From assembly GCA_022826925.1 (NCBI GenBank), contig JAJDTX010000011.1, positions 1-64,000 on the forward strand: 64,000 nt of DNA, read 5' to 3'. The notes under the pieces were generated by a model. That model did not search any database and was not told where the DNA came from. It saw only the letters and a list, made by a program, of their open reading frames with translations. The stretch is from Bryobacterales bacterium. Its GTDB lineage: Bacteria > Acidobacteriota > Terriglobia > Bryobacterales > UBA6623. Positions 52,031-60,887 of this stretch are shown here, one piece after another. The position numbers were made by a program, and so were the translations under genes. Every line of letters begins with the position of its first letter. The first letter of the stretch is position 1.

Positions 52031-53506
52031 GTGACCTTGGAACGAAAGCAGACGCTGATCATCGGTCTCGCCGCGCTATTCATGATCTCGCTCTTGATCG
52101 TGGCTTGGGTGGAAGGGGGCCGCAGCCGGATTGTCCGGGCGCCCGACGCCGTGGTAACCAGCGAAAACGCCGACTGCGTCGCTTGCCATCGCGTCAAGTC
52201 CCCCGGCATCGTCGGCCAGTGGGAGATCAGCGAGCACGCCAAATCGGGTATCGGCTGCTTGCAATGTCACCAAGCCCAGCCGGGCGACATCGATGCCTAC
52301 GAGCACGAGGGATCGCTGGTTTCGACAATCGTGACGCCGCCCGATTGCGCCGAGTGCCACGCTCAGGAGACAGCCGAATTCGACGCCAGCCACCACTCCC
52401 GCGGCGGCGAGATCCTAGGCAGCCTGGACAACGTCCTAGCCGAGGTGGTCGAGGGGTTCGTACGCTTTGACGACGCCGGCAACAAGATTGATACTTCGGC
52501 CGCGGCGGTGAGCGGCTGCCTGCAGTGCCACGGCTCGGAGGTGAAGGTCTTGGCGGACGGCAAGCTGGACCCAGCAACATGGCCGAACACAGGCATCGGG
52601 CGCATCAATCCGGACGGCTCGCGCGGCTCGTGCACGGCTTGCCACCTGCGCCACGACTTTTCGCGGGCGCAAGCCCGGGCACCGGAGAACTGCGGACGCT
52701 GCCACCTTGGCCCGGACCACCCGCAGCTCGAGGTCTACCAAGCCTCCAAGCACGGAATCGCGTTCGAGGCGAACCGAGACCGCTTCGAGCCGATGATGGA
52801 GGAAAAGGAGTGGATTCCCGGCCACCACTTCGAGCAAGGCCCGACCTGCACGAGCTGCCACATGAGCGCGACGCGGGATCTGCCCCTGACGCACGATGTC
52901 GGAGAGCGGATTTCTTGGACACTGCGACCTCCGGTATCGGAGAAGATCGACGCCGCCGCGATCCAACAAGGCGAGCAGGTCAAGAGTTGGGAGGATCGCA
53001 GGCGCGACATGCGCAACGTCTGCGAAAGCTGCCACGGCCCGGAATGGGTCGGCAACTGGTACAAGCAGTACGACGACCTAGTGGAACTCTACAACGAAAA
53101 GTTCGGCCGGCCGTCGACCGAGCTCTTCCGGATGGCTCGCTCAAGCGGGCTTCTCACCAGCGTCGAATTCGACGAAGAGCTGGAGTTCACCTACTTCTTC
53201 CTGTGGCACCACGAGGGGCGTCGGGCCAGGCACGGAGCGGCGATGATGGCCCCTGACTACACGCAGTGGCACGGCATGTACGAAGTGGCTCACCGCTTCT
53301 ACATGGAGCTCGTGCCCCAGTTGCGCGAACTGATCGAGCACAATCGGACAGGCCCGCGAGCCGCAGCGGCGAGGCGACTCGAAGCCAAGCTGGACTCGAT
53401 CCTGGAATCGGAGATGCATCGCTGGTTCTTGGGCCAGACAAGCGATGCCGAGAAAGCGGCGCGAGAGGCAGCCAGGGAAGCGTTTAGCCGAAGATACTCC
53501 CGCTGA
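52031..53506 (+). CDS. membrane-anchored octahaem cytochrome c, HAO-like
   Basis: 491 residues with AGGAGG in front of the start region. One N-terminal helix (LIIGLAALFMISLLIVAW) anchors it facing the periplasm. Eight CxxCH sites begin at residues 49, 76, 106, 163, 201, 221, 273 and 331, followed by a helical C-terminus (LYNEKFGRP, LWHHEGRRARHG, PDYTQWHGMYEVAHRFY). Number, spacing and this tail match the hydroxylamine-oxidoreductase (HAO) family. In oxidising HAOs a tyrosine in this tail region crosslinks to haem 4; Tyr410 is the candidate here. The protein may oxidise or reduce a nitrogen compound, or only pass electrons from the bc-type complex. Which of these applies is not visible. Confidence 0.88.
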   Translation: MTLERKQTLIIGLAALFMISLLIVAWVEGGRSRIVRAPDAVVTSENADCVACHRVKSPGIVGQWEISEHAKSGIGCLQCHQAQPGDIDAYEHEGSLVSTIVTPPDCAECHAQETAEFDASHHSRGGEILGSLDNVLAEVVEGFVRFDDAGNKIDTSAAAVSGCLQCHGSEVKVLADGKLDPATWPNTGIGRINPDGSRGSCTACHLRHDFSRAQARAPENCGRCHLGPDHPQLEVYQASKHGIAFEANRDRFEPMMEEKEWIPGHHFEQGPTCTSCHMSATRDLPLTHDVGERISWTLRPPVSEKIDAAAIQQGEQVKSWEDRRRDMRNVCESCHGPEWVGNWYKQYDDLVELYNEKFGRPSTELFRMARSSGLLTSVEFDEELEFTYFFLWHHEGRRARHGAAMMAPDYTQWHGMYEVAHRFYMELVPQLRELIEHNRTGPRAAAARRLEAKLDSILESEMHRWFLGQTSDAEKAAREAAREAFSRRYSR

Positions 53507-53824
53507 TCAGTCAGCTCCGCAGAAGCGACTTGCTCGCGTGGGGCTCCGTCCGCGCGACGGCAAACAGCCGCCGCCCGGCCGGCGAGCCCCGTCAACACAG
53601 AGCCAGATTGGATCTCAGCCTGCAGCCGCCAAGCTGCTTTCCGGTCCTTTGCATGCGCCGCGCTACAGCCGCTCGCGACGAAGGCCGACTGCGGCCGAAG
53701 TCGATATACTCCTTGGATCGGCCAAGATGCTGTCAACCGGTCATCGGAATTCCGCTCGGAACTTGCTTGCGGGATCCGATCTTGCCGATAGCATGCGATT
53801 TTGCACTTTCGTCTGGGAGAACCC
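53507..53824. other. gene-free interval after the respiratory operon
   Basis: About 318 bases. GGGGCTC (53540-53546) and GAGCCCC (53584-53590) form a seven-base inverted repeat around an inner CGTC/GACG stem, starting 34 bases past the octahaem stop; this may end the operon transcript. TATACT at 53705-53710 could be a -10 for the mannonate dehydratase gene, but no matching -35 is seen. No coding sequence is convincing. Confidence 0.4.
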
Positions 53825-54841
53825 ATGATCGACCTCGACCAGCTTCCGATGCGCGTCGGCCTCGGCCAGTTCCAGGAAATCACGCCCGAACGCCTGCAGT
53901 TCATTAAGCAGTGCGGCTGCGACGACTTTCAGCTCAACACTCCCACCCTGCCAGGACGAGAGCGCTGGGAGTATGAGGATCTCGCCCGCTTGGTGGCCCA
54001 AGCGAAAGACGCACGGCTGCGCCTGATCGCCATCGAGAACGTGCCTCGAGAGTTCTACGACCGCATCATGCTTGGCCAGCCGGGTCGCGAGGCGCAGTTC
54101 GAGAACATGGCCTACACGATCCGGAACGTCGCCCGAGCCGGCATTCCAATCCTCGGCTATGCCTTCATGCCGGCGGGCGTGTGGCGAACCGCCCGCACCA
54201 CGCCGGTCCGCGGCGGAGCCGAGGCGACGTCGTTCAAGTTCGAGATCGCGAAGGCAGTCAGGCCGGGTGATGGCCAGAGCCACTCGATCTGGCTGGGGTC
54301 GCCTGCCGAGCGTGAATATCCCGAAGAGGAGATCTGGGAAAACTACCGCTGGTTCATGGAGCGCATCCTGCCGGTCTGCGAAGAGATCGGCCTGCGGCTG
54401 GCGCTGCATCCGGACGACCCGCCGGTGCCGGCGCTCGGAGGGGTTGGCAGAATCTTCAGGAACTTCGAGAACTTCCGGCGCGCCATGGAGGAGTTTGACA
54501 GCCCCATGCACGGACTGGACTTCTGCCACGGGTGCTGGTCCGAGATGCGAGCGGGCGAGGGAGTGCTGGACGCGATCCGCTACTTCGGCGAGCGAGGGAA
54601 AATCTTCTACGTCCACTTCCGAGACGTGCAGGGTCCGGTCGAGGACTTCACCGAGTGCTTCTTGGGCGACGGCAACTGCGATCCGGTCGAAACGATGCGC
54701 GCACTGAAGCAGGTCGGCTTTCGCGGGTTCATCCTGCCGGACCATGTCCCGCGGATGGTAGGCGATGATGATTGGTGCCACCGCGGCCGGGCTTGGACGG
54801 TGGGCTACATTCAGGCCCTGATTGCATCCGTGAGGGCTTGA
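53825..54841 (+). CDS. uxuA: mannonate dehydratase
   Basis: 338 residues; the ATG at 53825 has GGGAGA six bases upstream. It dehydrates D-mannonate to 2-keto-3-deoxygluconate in glucuronate breakdown. UxuA-family features are MRVGLGQFQEITPERLQFIK, the AIENVPREFYDRI stretch, ILGYAFMPAGVWRT, LALHPDDPP (metal site), GLDFCHGCWSEM and the closing PDHVPRM. It is at the short end of the family. No UxuB or KdgK lies nearby. The sulfatases that follow suggest a pathway for sulfated uronate polymers, which is inference from position. Confidence 0.9.
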   Translation: MIDLDQLPMRVGLGQFQEITPERLQFIKQCGCDDFQLNTPTLPGRERWEYEDLARLVAQAKDARLRLIAIENVPREFYDRIMLGQPGREAQFENMAYTIRNVARAGIPILGYAFMPAGVWRTARTTPVRGGAEATSFKFEIAKAVRPGDGQSHSIWLGSPAEREYPEEEIWENYRWFMERILPVCEEIGLRLALHPDDPPVPALGGVGRIFRNFENFRRAMEEFDSPMHGLDFCHGCWSEMRAGEGVLDAIRYFGERGKIFYVHFRDVQGPVEDFTECFLGDGNCDPVETMRALKQVGFRGFILPDHVPRMVGDDDWCHRGRAWTVGYIQALIASVRA

Positions 54842-54924
54842 TCCGCGCAGGAGTCACGCTGCCATCAGTTTGTATTGGCACGAGTCCGGTTCGTTTGAGA
54901 CACTGGCCGAGGTCTGCTGATCCC

Positions 54925-56430
54925 ATGAAACTGCTGAGATTCGCGCTGCCAATCCTTTGGCTTGGCCCCGCGCTTTGCCAAAGCGACAAGCCTAACCTCG
55001 TGATCGTGTTCGCCGACGACCTCGGTTACGGCGACGCTCAGGTCTACAACCCGGACTCCAAGGTCCCCACGCCGCACATCGATGCCCTTGCGGAGCGCGG
55101 CATGCGCTTCACGGACGCTCACACGGCCTCGTCGGTGTGCACGCCGTCCCGCTACGGCCTGCTCACGGGCCGGTATCCCTGGCGATCGCGCCTGCCCACC
55201 GGAATTGTCAACAGCTGGGGCGGAGCGGTCATCGACAAGGATCGCCTGACTCTCGGCAAGGCCCTCCAAGCGCTCGGCTACAAGACCGCGTGCATCGGCA
55301 AGTGGCACCTCGGGTGGGATTGGCCGCGCATCGAAGGCGGCTATCTGTCCGACGAACTGGAGGGCGTGAATGTGGGCCGCGACTACGAACCGTACGGACG
55401 GCGAGTAGATTTCTCGAGACCGGTACTGGAAGGCCCGATCACCCGCGGCTTCGACTACTACTTCGGCGACGACGTGCCGAATTTCCCGCCGTATGCATTC
55501 ATCGAGAACGATCGCGTCATCGGCGAACCCACGGATCGCATGCCTGCCCAGAAGGGCCAGCGCAGCGGCCCGATGCTGCCGGGCTGGGATCTCTGGGCCG
55601 CACAGCCGACCATTACAGCGCGGGCGCTGCAATGGCTCGAAGCGCGGGCGGCGGACCCGAAGACGCCGTTCTTCCTCTACATGCCGCTGCTCGGGCCGCA
55701 CACTCCTATCGTGCCCAACGCCGCGAATCACGGCTCCAGCGAGGCGGGGCCGTACGGCGACTGGGTGCATCAGATGGATTCCATACTGGGCAAGGTCGTC
55801 GAGGTTCTCGAGCGCACGGGTGCGATCCGGAACACCATCGTGCTGTTCACATCTGACAACGGATCTCCGGCTCGCAGCGGAATCGGAGCCTTTGGCGCCA
55901 CCTCGACCGTGACCGAGCTGTACTCCCATGTCCCGAACGCGCCGTGGCGAGGCCTCAAGGCCGACGCTTGGGAAGCCGGCCACCGCGTTCCGTTCGTGAT
56001 GCGCTGGGACGGCCAGATCCAAGCCGGCAGCGTCTCTGATCGCACTGTCTGCCTGACCGATGTCTTCGCCACCATCAGCGAGGTCGCGGGCTTTGAGATG
56101 CCCCAGGACTCTGGCGAGGACAGCTTCAGCCTGGCACCGCTGCTGTTCGGCAAAGGAGCGTACCTGCGTAAACAGACGGTGCACCACAGCCTGCGCGGCG
56201 TGTTCGCGATCCGCAAGGGGAACTGGAAGCTAATCCTGGGGGATGGCAGTGGAGGCTTTTCCGCACCAGCCGGAAGGGTGCTACAGCCAGACGCCGACAA
56301 TGGGATGCAACTGTACCTGTTGAGCGAGGATCCCAACGAGCGACGAAACCTCGCAACTGCCCGTCCTCACGTCAAGGCGGACCTGCTCTCCGAACTGGCC
56401 CGCATCCAAGAAGCGGGGCGCTCCAGATAG
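54925..56430 (+). CDS. exported sulfatase (arylsulfatase-like)
   Basis: 501 residues. The signal peptide is LLRFALPILWLGPALC. PNLVIVFADDLGYGDAQVYN gives the metal-binding aspartates, CTPSR in SSVCTPSRYGLLTGRYPWR is the formylglycine site, and GKWHLGWDWP and FTSDNGSPA complete the active site. This is the most canonical of the three sulfatases in the window. It follows uxuA by 83 bases on the same strand, so they may be co-transcribed. The cysteine at the end of the signal (ALCQSD) could also be a lipobox, but the preceding residues fit weakly. Confidence 0.93.
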   Translation: MKLLRFALPILWLGPALCQSDKPNLVIVFADDLGYGDAQVYNPDSKVPTPHIDALAERGMRFTDAHTASSVCTPSRYGLLTGRYPWRSRLPTGIVNSWGGAVIDKDRLTLGKALQALGYKTACIGKWHLGWDWPRIEGGYLSDELEGVNVGRDYEPYGRRVDFSRPVLEGPITRGFDYYFGDDVPNFPPYAFIENDRVIGEPTDRMPAQKGQRSGPMLPGWDLWAAQPTITARALQWLEARAADPKTPFFLYMPLLGPHTPIVPNAANHGSSEAGPYGDWVHQMDSILGKVVEVLERTGAIRNTIVLFTSDNGSPARSGIGAFGATSTVTELYSHVPNAPWRGLKADAWEAGHRVPFVMRWDGQIQAGSVSDRTVCLTDVFATISEVAGFEMPQDSGEDSFSLAPLLFGKGAYLRKQTVHHSLRGVFAIRKGNWKLILGDGSGGFSAPAGRVLQPDADNGMQLYLLSEDPNERRNLATARPHVKADLLSELARIQEAGRSR

Positions 56431-56486
56431 GTAGAGACCGCATCCATCGGGACTCCACGCTTGGCAGGCGAGCCCGGTTGATTGGC

Positions 56487-56492
56487 TAAACT
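56487..56492 (+). promoter_or_regulatory. TANNNT element TAAACT before the M50 peptidase gene
   Basis: TAAACT is followed by nine bases (GGGCCTCTT) and the ATG at 56502. No Shine-Dalgarno sequence is present in the spacer. Confidence 0.4.
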
Positions 56493-56501
56493 GGGCCTCT
56501 T

Positions 56502-57188
56502 ATGGACCCGCAGATGCTGGCCCTTGGGGGCCTGTGGTACGTAGCGTTCCTGCTGTCGCTCACGTGCCACGAAGCCGCCCATGCGCTGGCCGCGTTGTGG
56601 GGCGGCGACGACACGGCTGCCGCCGGCGGCCAAGTGACGCTGAACCCCATCCCGCACGTCCGTAGGGAGCCGATCGGCACCATTGCGGCCCCCCTGATCA
56701 CGTTCGCCCTCAGCAACTGGATGCTCGGATGGGCTTCCGCGCCGTACAGCCCGGTGTGGGAGCACCGCTACCCGCGCAGGGCTGGCTGGATGGCACTGGC
56801 CGGGCCTGGTGCAAACCTGTTACTTACCCTGCTGGCGGCAATCTTGATCAACCTGGGTATCGCAGCGGGAGTGTTCAGCATCCCGGCTTCGATCACGTTC
56901 TTCGCCGTAGTTGAAGGCAGCGGGGACTACGCGCCTATCGCTCAGTTCCTCAGCATCTTGTTCACTCAAAACCTGCTTCTGATGACGTTCAACCTGCTGC
57001 CAGTCCACCCGCTGGACGGGAACACGGTGATTGCACTGTTCGTTCCCGAGAACTCGGCGCGACGATGGTTCGACCTCACAAGGGACCACACGTTCGGATT
57101 CTTGGGCCTAGTGTTGGCGTGGTATGTATTCGGAGAGATATTCTGGCCCGTCCTGAGGGTTGCGATCCGGCTGCTGTATTGGGTCTAG
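56502..57188 (+). CDS. M50-family (site-2-protease-type) membrane peptidase
   Basis: 228 residues with five or six membrane helices. The zinc site is H-E-A-A-H in LTCHEAAHALAALWGGD, and the third ligand is in NLLPVHPLDGNTV. LAGPGANLLLTLLAAIL is the usual middle helix. The short form without PDZ or CBS domains is the SpoIVFB/Rip-like or YwhC-like minimal type. The substrate could be an anti-sigma factor or a signal-peptide remnant; none is nearby. It appears monocistronic. Confidence 0.9.
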   Translation: MDPQMLALGGLWYVAFLLSLTCHEAAHALAALWGGDDTAAAGGQVTLNPIPHVRREPIGTIAAPLITFALSNWMLGWASAPYSPVWEHRYPRRAGWMALAGPGANLLLTLLAAILINLGIAAGVFSIPASITFFAVVEGSGDYAPIAQFLSILFTQNLLLMTFNLLPVHPLDGNTVIALFVPENSARRWFDLTRDHTFGFLGLVLAWYVFGEIFWPVLRVAIRLLYWV

Positions 57189-57368
57189 ATTTGCCCGGCT
57201 GTCATCTGCGGCTCTTGGAAGCAGTGCGAATGCTGATCCGTCGGAGAGATAAACGGACACTAAGGGACGGCGTTAGATCTCAGGCTCGATTCTCGCGAAC
57301 CCAGCCAAGCATGAGCATACTGTCGGGAACGGCTTCTGCAGGTTCGAGTCTGGCGTTCAACCTAGGTC

Positions 57369-57551
57369 TTACTGCACAGCCTCTCGTTTGGTGAACCCCT
57401 CAAACAGGCCTTCGAGTCGAGCCATGCGCTCGCGCAAGTCTGCAATATCGCGATGGACATCGCGCCCAAGTGCCCTCTGCTCGGAGATCACCCATCCGAG
57501 CATCGCGAACAGGCCTCCCGCAAGAAGCGCTTGAATTGCGGTTGCCGTCAT
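57369..57551 (-). CDS. 60-residue membrane peptide with coiled coil
   Basis: One membrane helix (AIQALLAGGLFAMLGWVI) is followed by a heptad-rich, charged tail (IADLRERMARLEGLFEGF). I do not recognise a named family; small proteins of this form are common near membranes. The ATG at 57551 has GGAATCGAG just before it. A perfect palindrome lies directly upstream of that site. The protein is probably an inner-membrane peptide that oligomerises through its tail. Confidence 0.5.
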   Translation of the reverse strand: MTATAIQALLAGGLFAMLGWVISEQRALGRDVHRDIADLRERMARLEGLFEGFTKREAVQ

Positions 57552-57972
57552 CTCGATTCCGGTACTCAGAGTACCACGTGTCGGCATCGATCATCGCCTA
57601 GTGACGCTGACCAATGCGACATCAGTCTGGACGACAGGGCGACATGAGCCAATGATGAACGCCCGTATGCCGCATGTCAGGCGGCTGAATGTTCCGGGGC
57701 CAGAACAACGGAATGCAGCCGCTGGACGATCTCATGCCACCATCGAGGCTAGGATCAAGGGTGCGGATCGCAATTGCTGGGTGCGGACCCGAATCTTTGC
57801 CGATCAGTGTCTGGTGTTTTTGCGCATTACGACACGCCTCGCTGCCACAGAAGCACCGAGCATCAGGCCAAGCAGCTTATCGGGCGGACCTGATCAATCG
57901 GAGGTCAATCCGCTGGCGCGGCGCGAAACATCGTCCTCACACAGAGAACAGCCTCTAGAACCAGTCGAAGCG
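57552..57972. other. gene-free interval of about 420 bases
   Basis: Apart from the palindrome at 57561-57575, I see nothing with recognisable coding features. Frames on both strands lack family motifs. The composition is slightly less GC-rich than the neighbouring genes in the part from about 57600 to 57840. Confidence 0.35.
57561..57575. promoter_or_regulatory. perfect palindrome GGTACTCAGAGTACC
   Basis: Seven-base arms GGTACTC and GAGTACC flank a single A. It ends nine bases before the start codon of the 60-residue membrane peptide on the minus strand, adjoining the ribosome site. It could be an operator for a dimeric repressor or a small hairpin that hides the ribosome site. Confidence 0.45.
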
Positions 57973-59520
57973 CTAGTAGTCAGGCCCGGCATCGGGCGGC
58001 TTCGGAAACTGTCGGATCGCAGAGTACCGGACGTACTCGTCCCAGATCTCTCCCCTGCCTGTGGCGCGCGCGTCCCCGGTCTTGACCAAGTATGCGGCAA
58101 GCTCGTCGCGCAAGGCTTCGAGCAAGCCCGCGTGCTCGGGCGCTTCGGCGAGGTTGTCCAAGCAGCCGGGATCGGCGGCAAGGTCGAACAGCTCCTCTGC
58201 GGGACGCTTTCCCACCGCCAGCTCCAGATAGTGCCCTACGCCTTCCTCGTCCCTGCCCTCGATCAGACGTGTCAGCGTCGGCGAGGCATCTATGTCGTGA
58301 TACGCCTGGTGCATCTCTTCCAAGCCGCGCCCGTCGGCACGGTACTTCTGCGGAGCGCCGGCCGGCCAACGCAGCGGCTTGAAGTTGCGGATATACAAGT
58401 GTTCCGGGGTCCGCATCGATCGCTGCGGATAAGTCAGATTGTTCCAGCGTGACGACGAGTGGCGCTCGCGCCCGGAGTACGCGCGCGTGCGACTCGAGTC
58501 CACCATGCCATCCTCCTGGGACTCCAAGATGTCGCGAATGCTCCGCCCTGCGAGAGCGCTCGCTCCCCCCGGGTGGGCCACGCTGGCAACATCAAGGATC
58601 GTCGCCGTCAGGTCCACGAACTGCACCAGGTCGTCGATGGTCCGGCCGCCGCGGCCCGGTCCGGCCCATCGCACGGCCAGCGGCATGTGGATGCCGTAGT
58701 CGTACAGGTTCGCCTTGGCTCGCGGGAACGCCATCCCATTGTCGGCGGTAAAGATCACCAGCGTGTTGTCGAGTTCTCCGTGTTCGGCGAGGAAGTCCAA
58801 GATCCGGCCCACGTGCGAGTCGAACCATTCGATCTCGACAGCATAGTCCAGCAGGTCCTCGCGAATTTCGGGCGTGTCCGGCAGGAATGGCGGCACCTCC
58901 GCATCTTCCAGGCGTTTGCCCGCAGCCTTCCACGAGCCCTGCTCGAAGCGACGGTGCGCCTCGCTGCCGCCGACCCAAAAACTGAATGGCTGGCCAGGTT
59001 CCCTCGACTCGAAGAACGCCTCGAAATTGCCAGCATAGTCCCAGTCCCTGATCCCTTCATAAGGCGGGTCCAGCGTCCGATCCGTGAACGGGGGGCCTGC
59101 CGGATTGCGCGTCCGCCCCGACTTCTCCCAGCGGCCTGGGCCCCACGGCTTGCCGGTGTAACCGATTGCGTAGCCAGCCTCTTCCAGCAGGTCCTGATAC
59201 GAAACGTAGGTCGTTGGAAACGAGCTTGCGTGCGTGCCCGCCTGCTCGATCATCCAGATGTGCCGGCCGGTCAGGAACGCTGCGCGGGTCGGGCTGCAGC
59301 CCGGCGCCGGAGCGTAGGCGTTGCGGAACAGCGCGCCTTCCGCCGCCACGCGATCGAAGGCCGGCGTGTTGACCATCTCGGAGCCCGCCGCGGAGACGTG
59401 CGGATAGGAAACGTCGTCCCAGATCGCGAATAGGATGTTCGGCCGGCTGGACGAAGACTGGCTGGCACAGCCAGCAGCCGTCAAGCAGGCAACCACCGGC
59501 ACCAGAGCGCGTAGAGTCAT
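57973..59520 (-). CDS. sulfatase lipoprotein, divergent type
   Basis: 515 residues. LVPVVACLTAAGCASQ is a lipoprotein signal. RPNILFAIWDDVSYPHVSAA begins the sulfatase fold, CSPTR in APGCSPTRAAFLTGR is the formylglycine site, and IFTADNGMAFPRAK holds later metal ligands. The usual GKWHLG is replaced by TGKPWGPG, which points to a subfamily different from the sulfatase at 54925. TAAACT lies seven bases before the ATG. It is probably outer-membrane- or periplasm-anchored and acts on a sulfated sugar polymer. Confidence 0.9.
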   Translation of the reverse strand: MTLRALVPVVACLTAAGCASQSSSSRPNILFAIWDDVSYPHVSAAGSEMVNTPAFDRVAAEGALFRNAYAPAPGCSPTRAAFLTGRHIWMIEQAGTHASSFPTTYVSYQDLLEEAGYAIGYTGKPWGPGRWEKSGRTRNPAGPPFTDRTLDPPYEGIRDWDYAGNFEAFFESREPGQPFSFWVGGSEAHRRFEQGSWKAAGKRLEDAEVPPFLPDTPEIREDLLDYAVEIEWFDSHVGRILDFLAEHGELDNTLVIFTADNGMAFPRAKANLYDYGIHMPLAVRWAGPGRGGRTIDDLVQFVDLTATILDVASVAHPGGASALAGRSIRDILESQEDGMVDSSRTRAYSGRERHSSSRWNNLTYPQRSMRTPEHLYIRNFKPLRWPAGAPQKYRADGRGLEEMHQAYHDIDASPTLTRLIEGRDEEGVGHYLELAVGKRPAEELFDLAADPGCLDNLAEAPEHAGLLEALRDELAAYLVKTGDARATGRGEIWDEYVRYSAIRQFPKPPDAGPDY

Positions 59521-59527
59521 CGAAAGC

Positions 59528-59533
59528 AGTTTA
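59528..59533 (-). promoter_or_regulatory. TANNNT element TAAACT before the divergent sulfatase gene
   Basis: TAAACT is followed by seven bases (GCTTTCG) and the ATG at 59520. The same hexamer precedes the M50 gene at 56487. Confidence 0.45.
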
Positions 59534-59583
59534 GCCGAACGCTCATGCTGGAGTAGCACCTCCTCAGCGGCCCCAAGAAACCC

Positions 59584-59589
59584 TATAGT
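59584..59589 (+). promoter_or_regulatory. TANNNT element TATAGT before the TPR gene
   Basis: TATAGT is followed by eight bases (GGAATTCA) and the GTG start at 59598. No ribosome site fits comfortably in the spacer. Confidence 0.45.
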
Positions 59590-59597
59590 GGAATTCA

Positions 59598-60887
59598 GTG
59601 GCATCGATTCGTCTGGGACTGGCCGCTGTGACACTGACTCTGGGTGCGCTCGCTGGCAGTGCGCAGGACGACGGGCCTCCGGCGGAAGAGCTGGTCCGGC
59701 GAGGGTTGATGGCGCTGCAAGCGCGCGATCTGCCGACCGCCCAAGAGTACCTCGAACGGGCCGTTGAGAGAGATTCGGGCGAGCCGCGCGGCTGGATCGG
59801 GCTCGCGCAGACCTATTCCATGCTCAACCTGCACACGCAGGCTTCGAGGCATGCCGCGGAGGCGGCCCGCCTCGGGGGCGAGGATCCTCTCATCCAGCAC
59901 GCGCTGTCCATGTTTCACACCAACTATGGCAACTGGGCCGAAGCGGCGGCCTGGGAAGAGAAGTTCGCGCGCCATTCGGAAGAGAACCTCGATGCCTACC
60001 TGCGGACAGTTTCGCTCTATCTGCAGGCGGAAATGCCGAAGCGCGCGGCCGAGGTCGCCGAGGCCGCGCTCCAACACGGGGAGTCAGCCTCCCTGCACAA
60101 CGCCCTCGGCAAGGCCTACACGATGTCGGGCGACCTCGAGAAAGGGCTGGATCACCTGCAGCTGGCCGTCGCTCAGGAGCCCTACGAGGAATCGCTGCAC
60201 TACGATCTAGGCTATTTTCATCTGCGGCAGCAAGACTTCACGTCCGCCAGAGCGGCGTTTGAGGCGGGTCGCAAGTACTTCGACAAGAGCCCGGCCCTGG
60301 AAATCGGCCTCGGCATCGCCGCTTACGGCCGGCGCAGCTTCAAGGACTCCGTGGACCACTTCCTGCGTGCCGCCTCGCTCGCGCCGGGGCTCGAGCAGCC
60401 GCACGCCTTCCTCGGGCGCTTGCTACAGCACGCCTCGGATCGCATGGACGAAGTCGTCGAGCGGATGAAGGCGTTCCACAGCGACCACTCCAAGAACCAT
60501 TTCGGGCCGTTCTTGTACGGACAGGCCCTGCTGGCCAAGTTGGGAGCGAGCAAGGATGAGACGGCCATGGCCGAGATCGAGTCCCTGCTGCGCGAGTCAC
60601 TCGAGCGCAACGAGGAGTACTGGGAATCGCACTATGAGCTGGGCGTTCTGCTGGAGAAGAAGCGCGACTTCCCAGAGGCCGAGAAACATCTCAGGCGAGC
60701 AGTCACGCTCAACCCCGACTCGTCCAAGCCTCACTATCGGCTGGCCCGCGTATACCAGCGCTTGGGCAAGGCTAGAGAAGCCAAGCGCGAGCGCGAATTG
60801 CACAAGCAGATTGCCGAGCGGGAGCGGCAAGCGATGCAGGCAGGAGGCCTGCCGGAAGGATTCGCCGCTGGCGGCGTGACGCCCTAG
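59598..60887 (+). CDS. exported tetratricopeptide-repeat protein
   Basis: 429 residues, GTG start. A signal peptide (IRLGLAAVTLTLGALAGSA) precedes about nine TPR units. Examples are ALQARDLPTAQEYLERAVER, NALGKAYTMSGDLEKGLDHL, LGYFHLRQQDFTSARAAFEA and KRDFPEAEKHLRRAVTLNP. TPR arrays bind other proteins, so this is likely a periplasmic scaffold; no enzyme domain is visible. Its stop overlaps the ribB stop on the opposite strand in the shared tetramer CTAG. Confidence 0.88.
   Translation: MASIRLGLAAVTLTLGALAGSAQDDGPPAEELVRRGLMALQARDLPTAQEYLERAVERDSGEPRGWIGLAQTYSMLNLHTQASRHAAEAARLGGEDPLIQHALSMFHTNYGNWAEAAAWEEKFARHSEENLDAYLRTVSLYLQAEMPKRAAEVAEAALQHGESASLHNALGKAYTMSGDLEKGLDHLQLAVAQEPYEESLHYDLGYFHLRQQDFTSARAAFEAGRKYFDKSPALEIGLGIAAYGRRSFKDSVDHFLRAASLAPGLEQPHAFLGRLLQHASDRMDEVVERMKAFHSDHSKNHFGPFLYGQALLAKLGASKDETAMAEIESLLRESLERNEEYWESHYELGVLLEKKRDFPEAEKHLRRAVTLNPDSSKPHYRLARVYQRLGKAREAKRERELHKQIAERERQAMQAGGLPEGFAAGGVTP

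Noticed and set aside
54865..56187. A 440-codon minus-strand open frame opposite the sulfatase
   Set aside because: The plus strand has a full sulfatase with formylglycine site; the antisense product is Arg/His-rich without domains.
60884..60887. Overlapping stop codons of the TPR gene and ribB in CTAG as a regulatory feature
   Set aside because: CTAG is its own complement, so two convergent TAG stops can share it by simple compaction; no functional meaning is needed.
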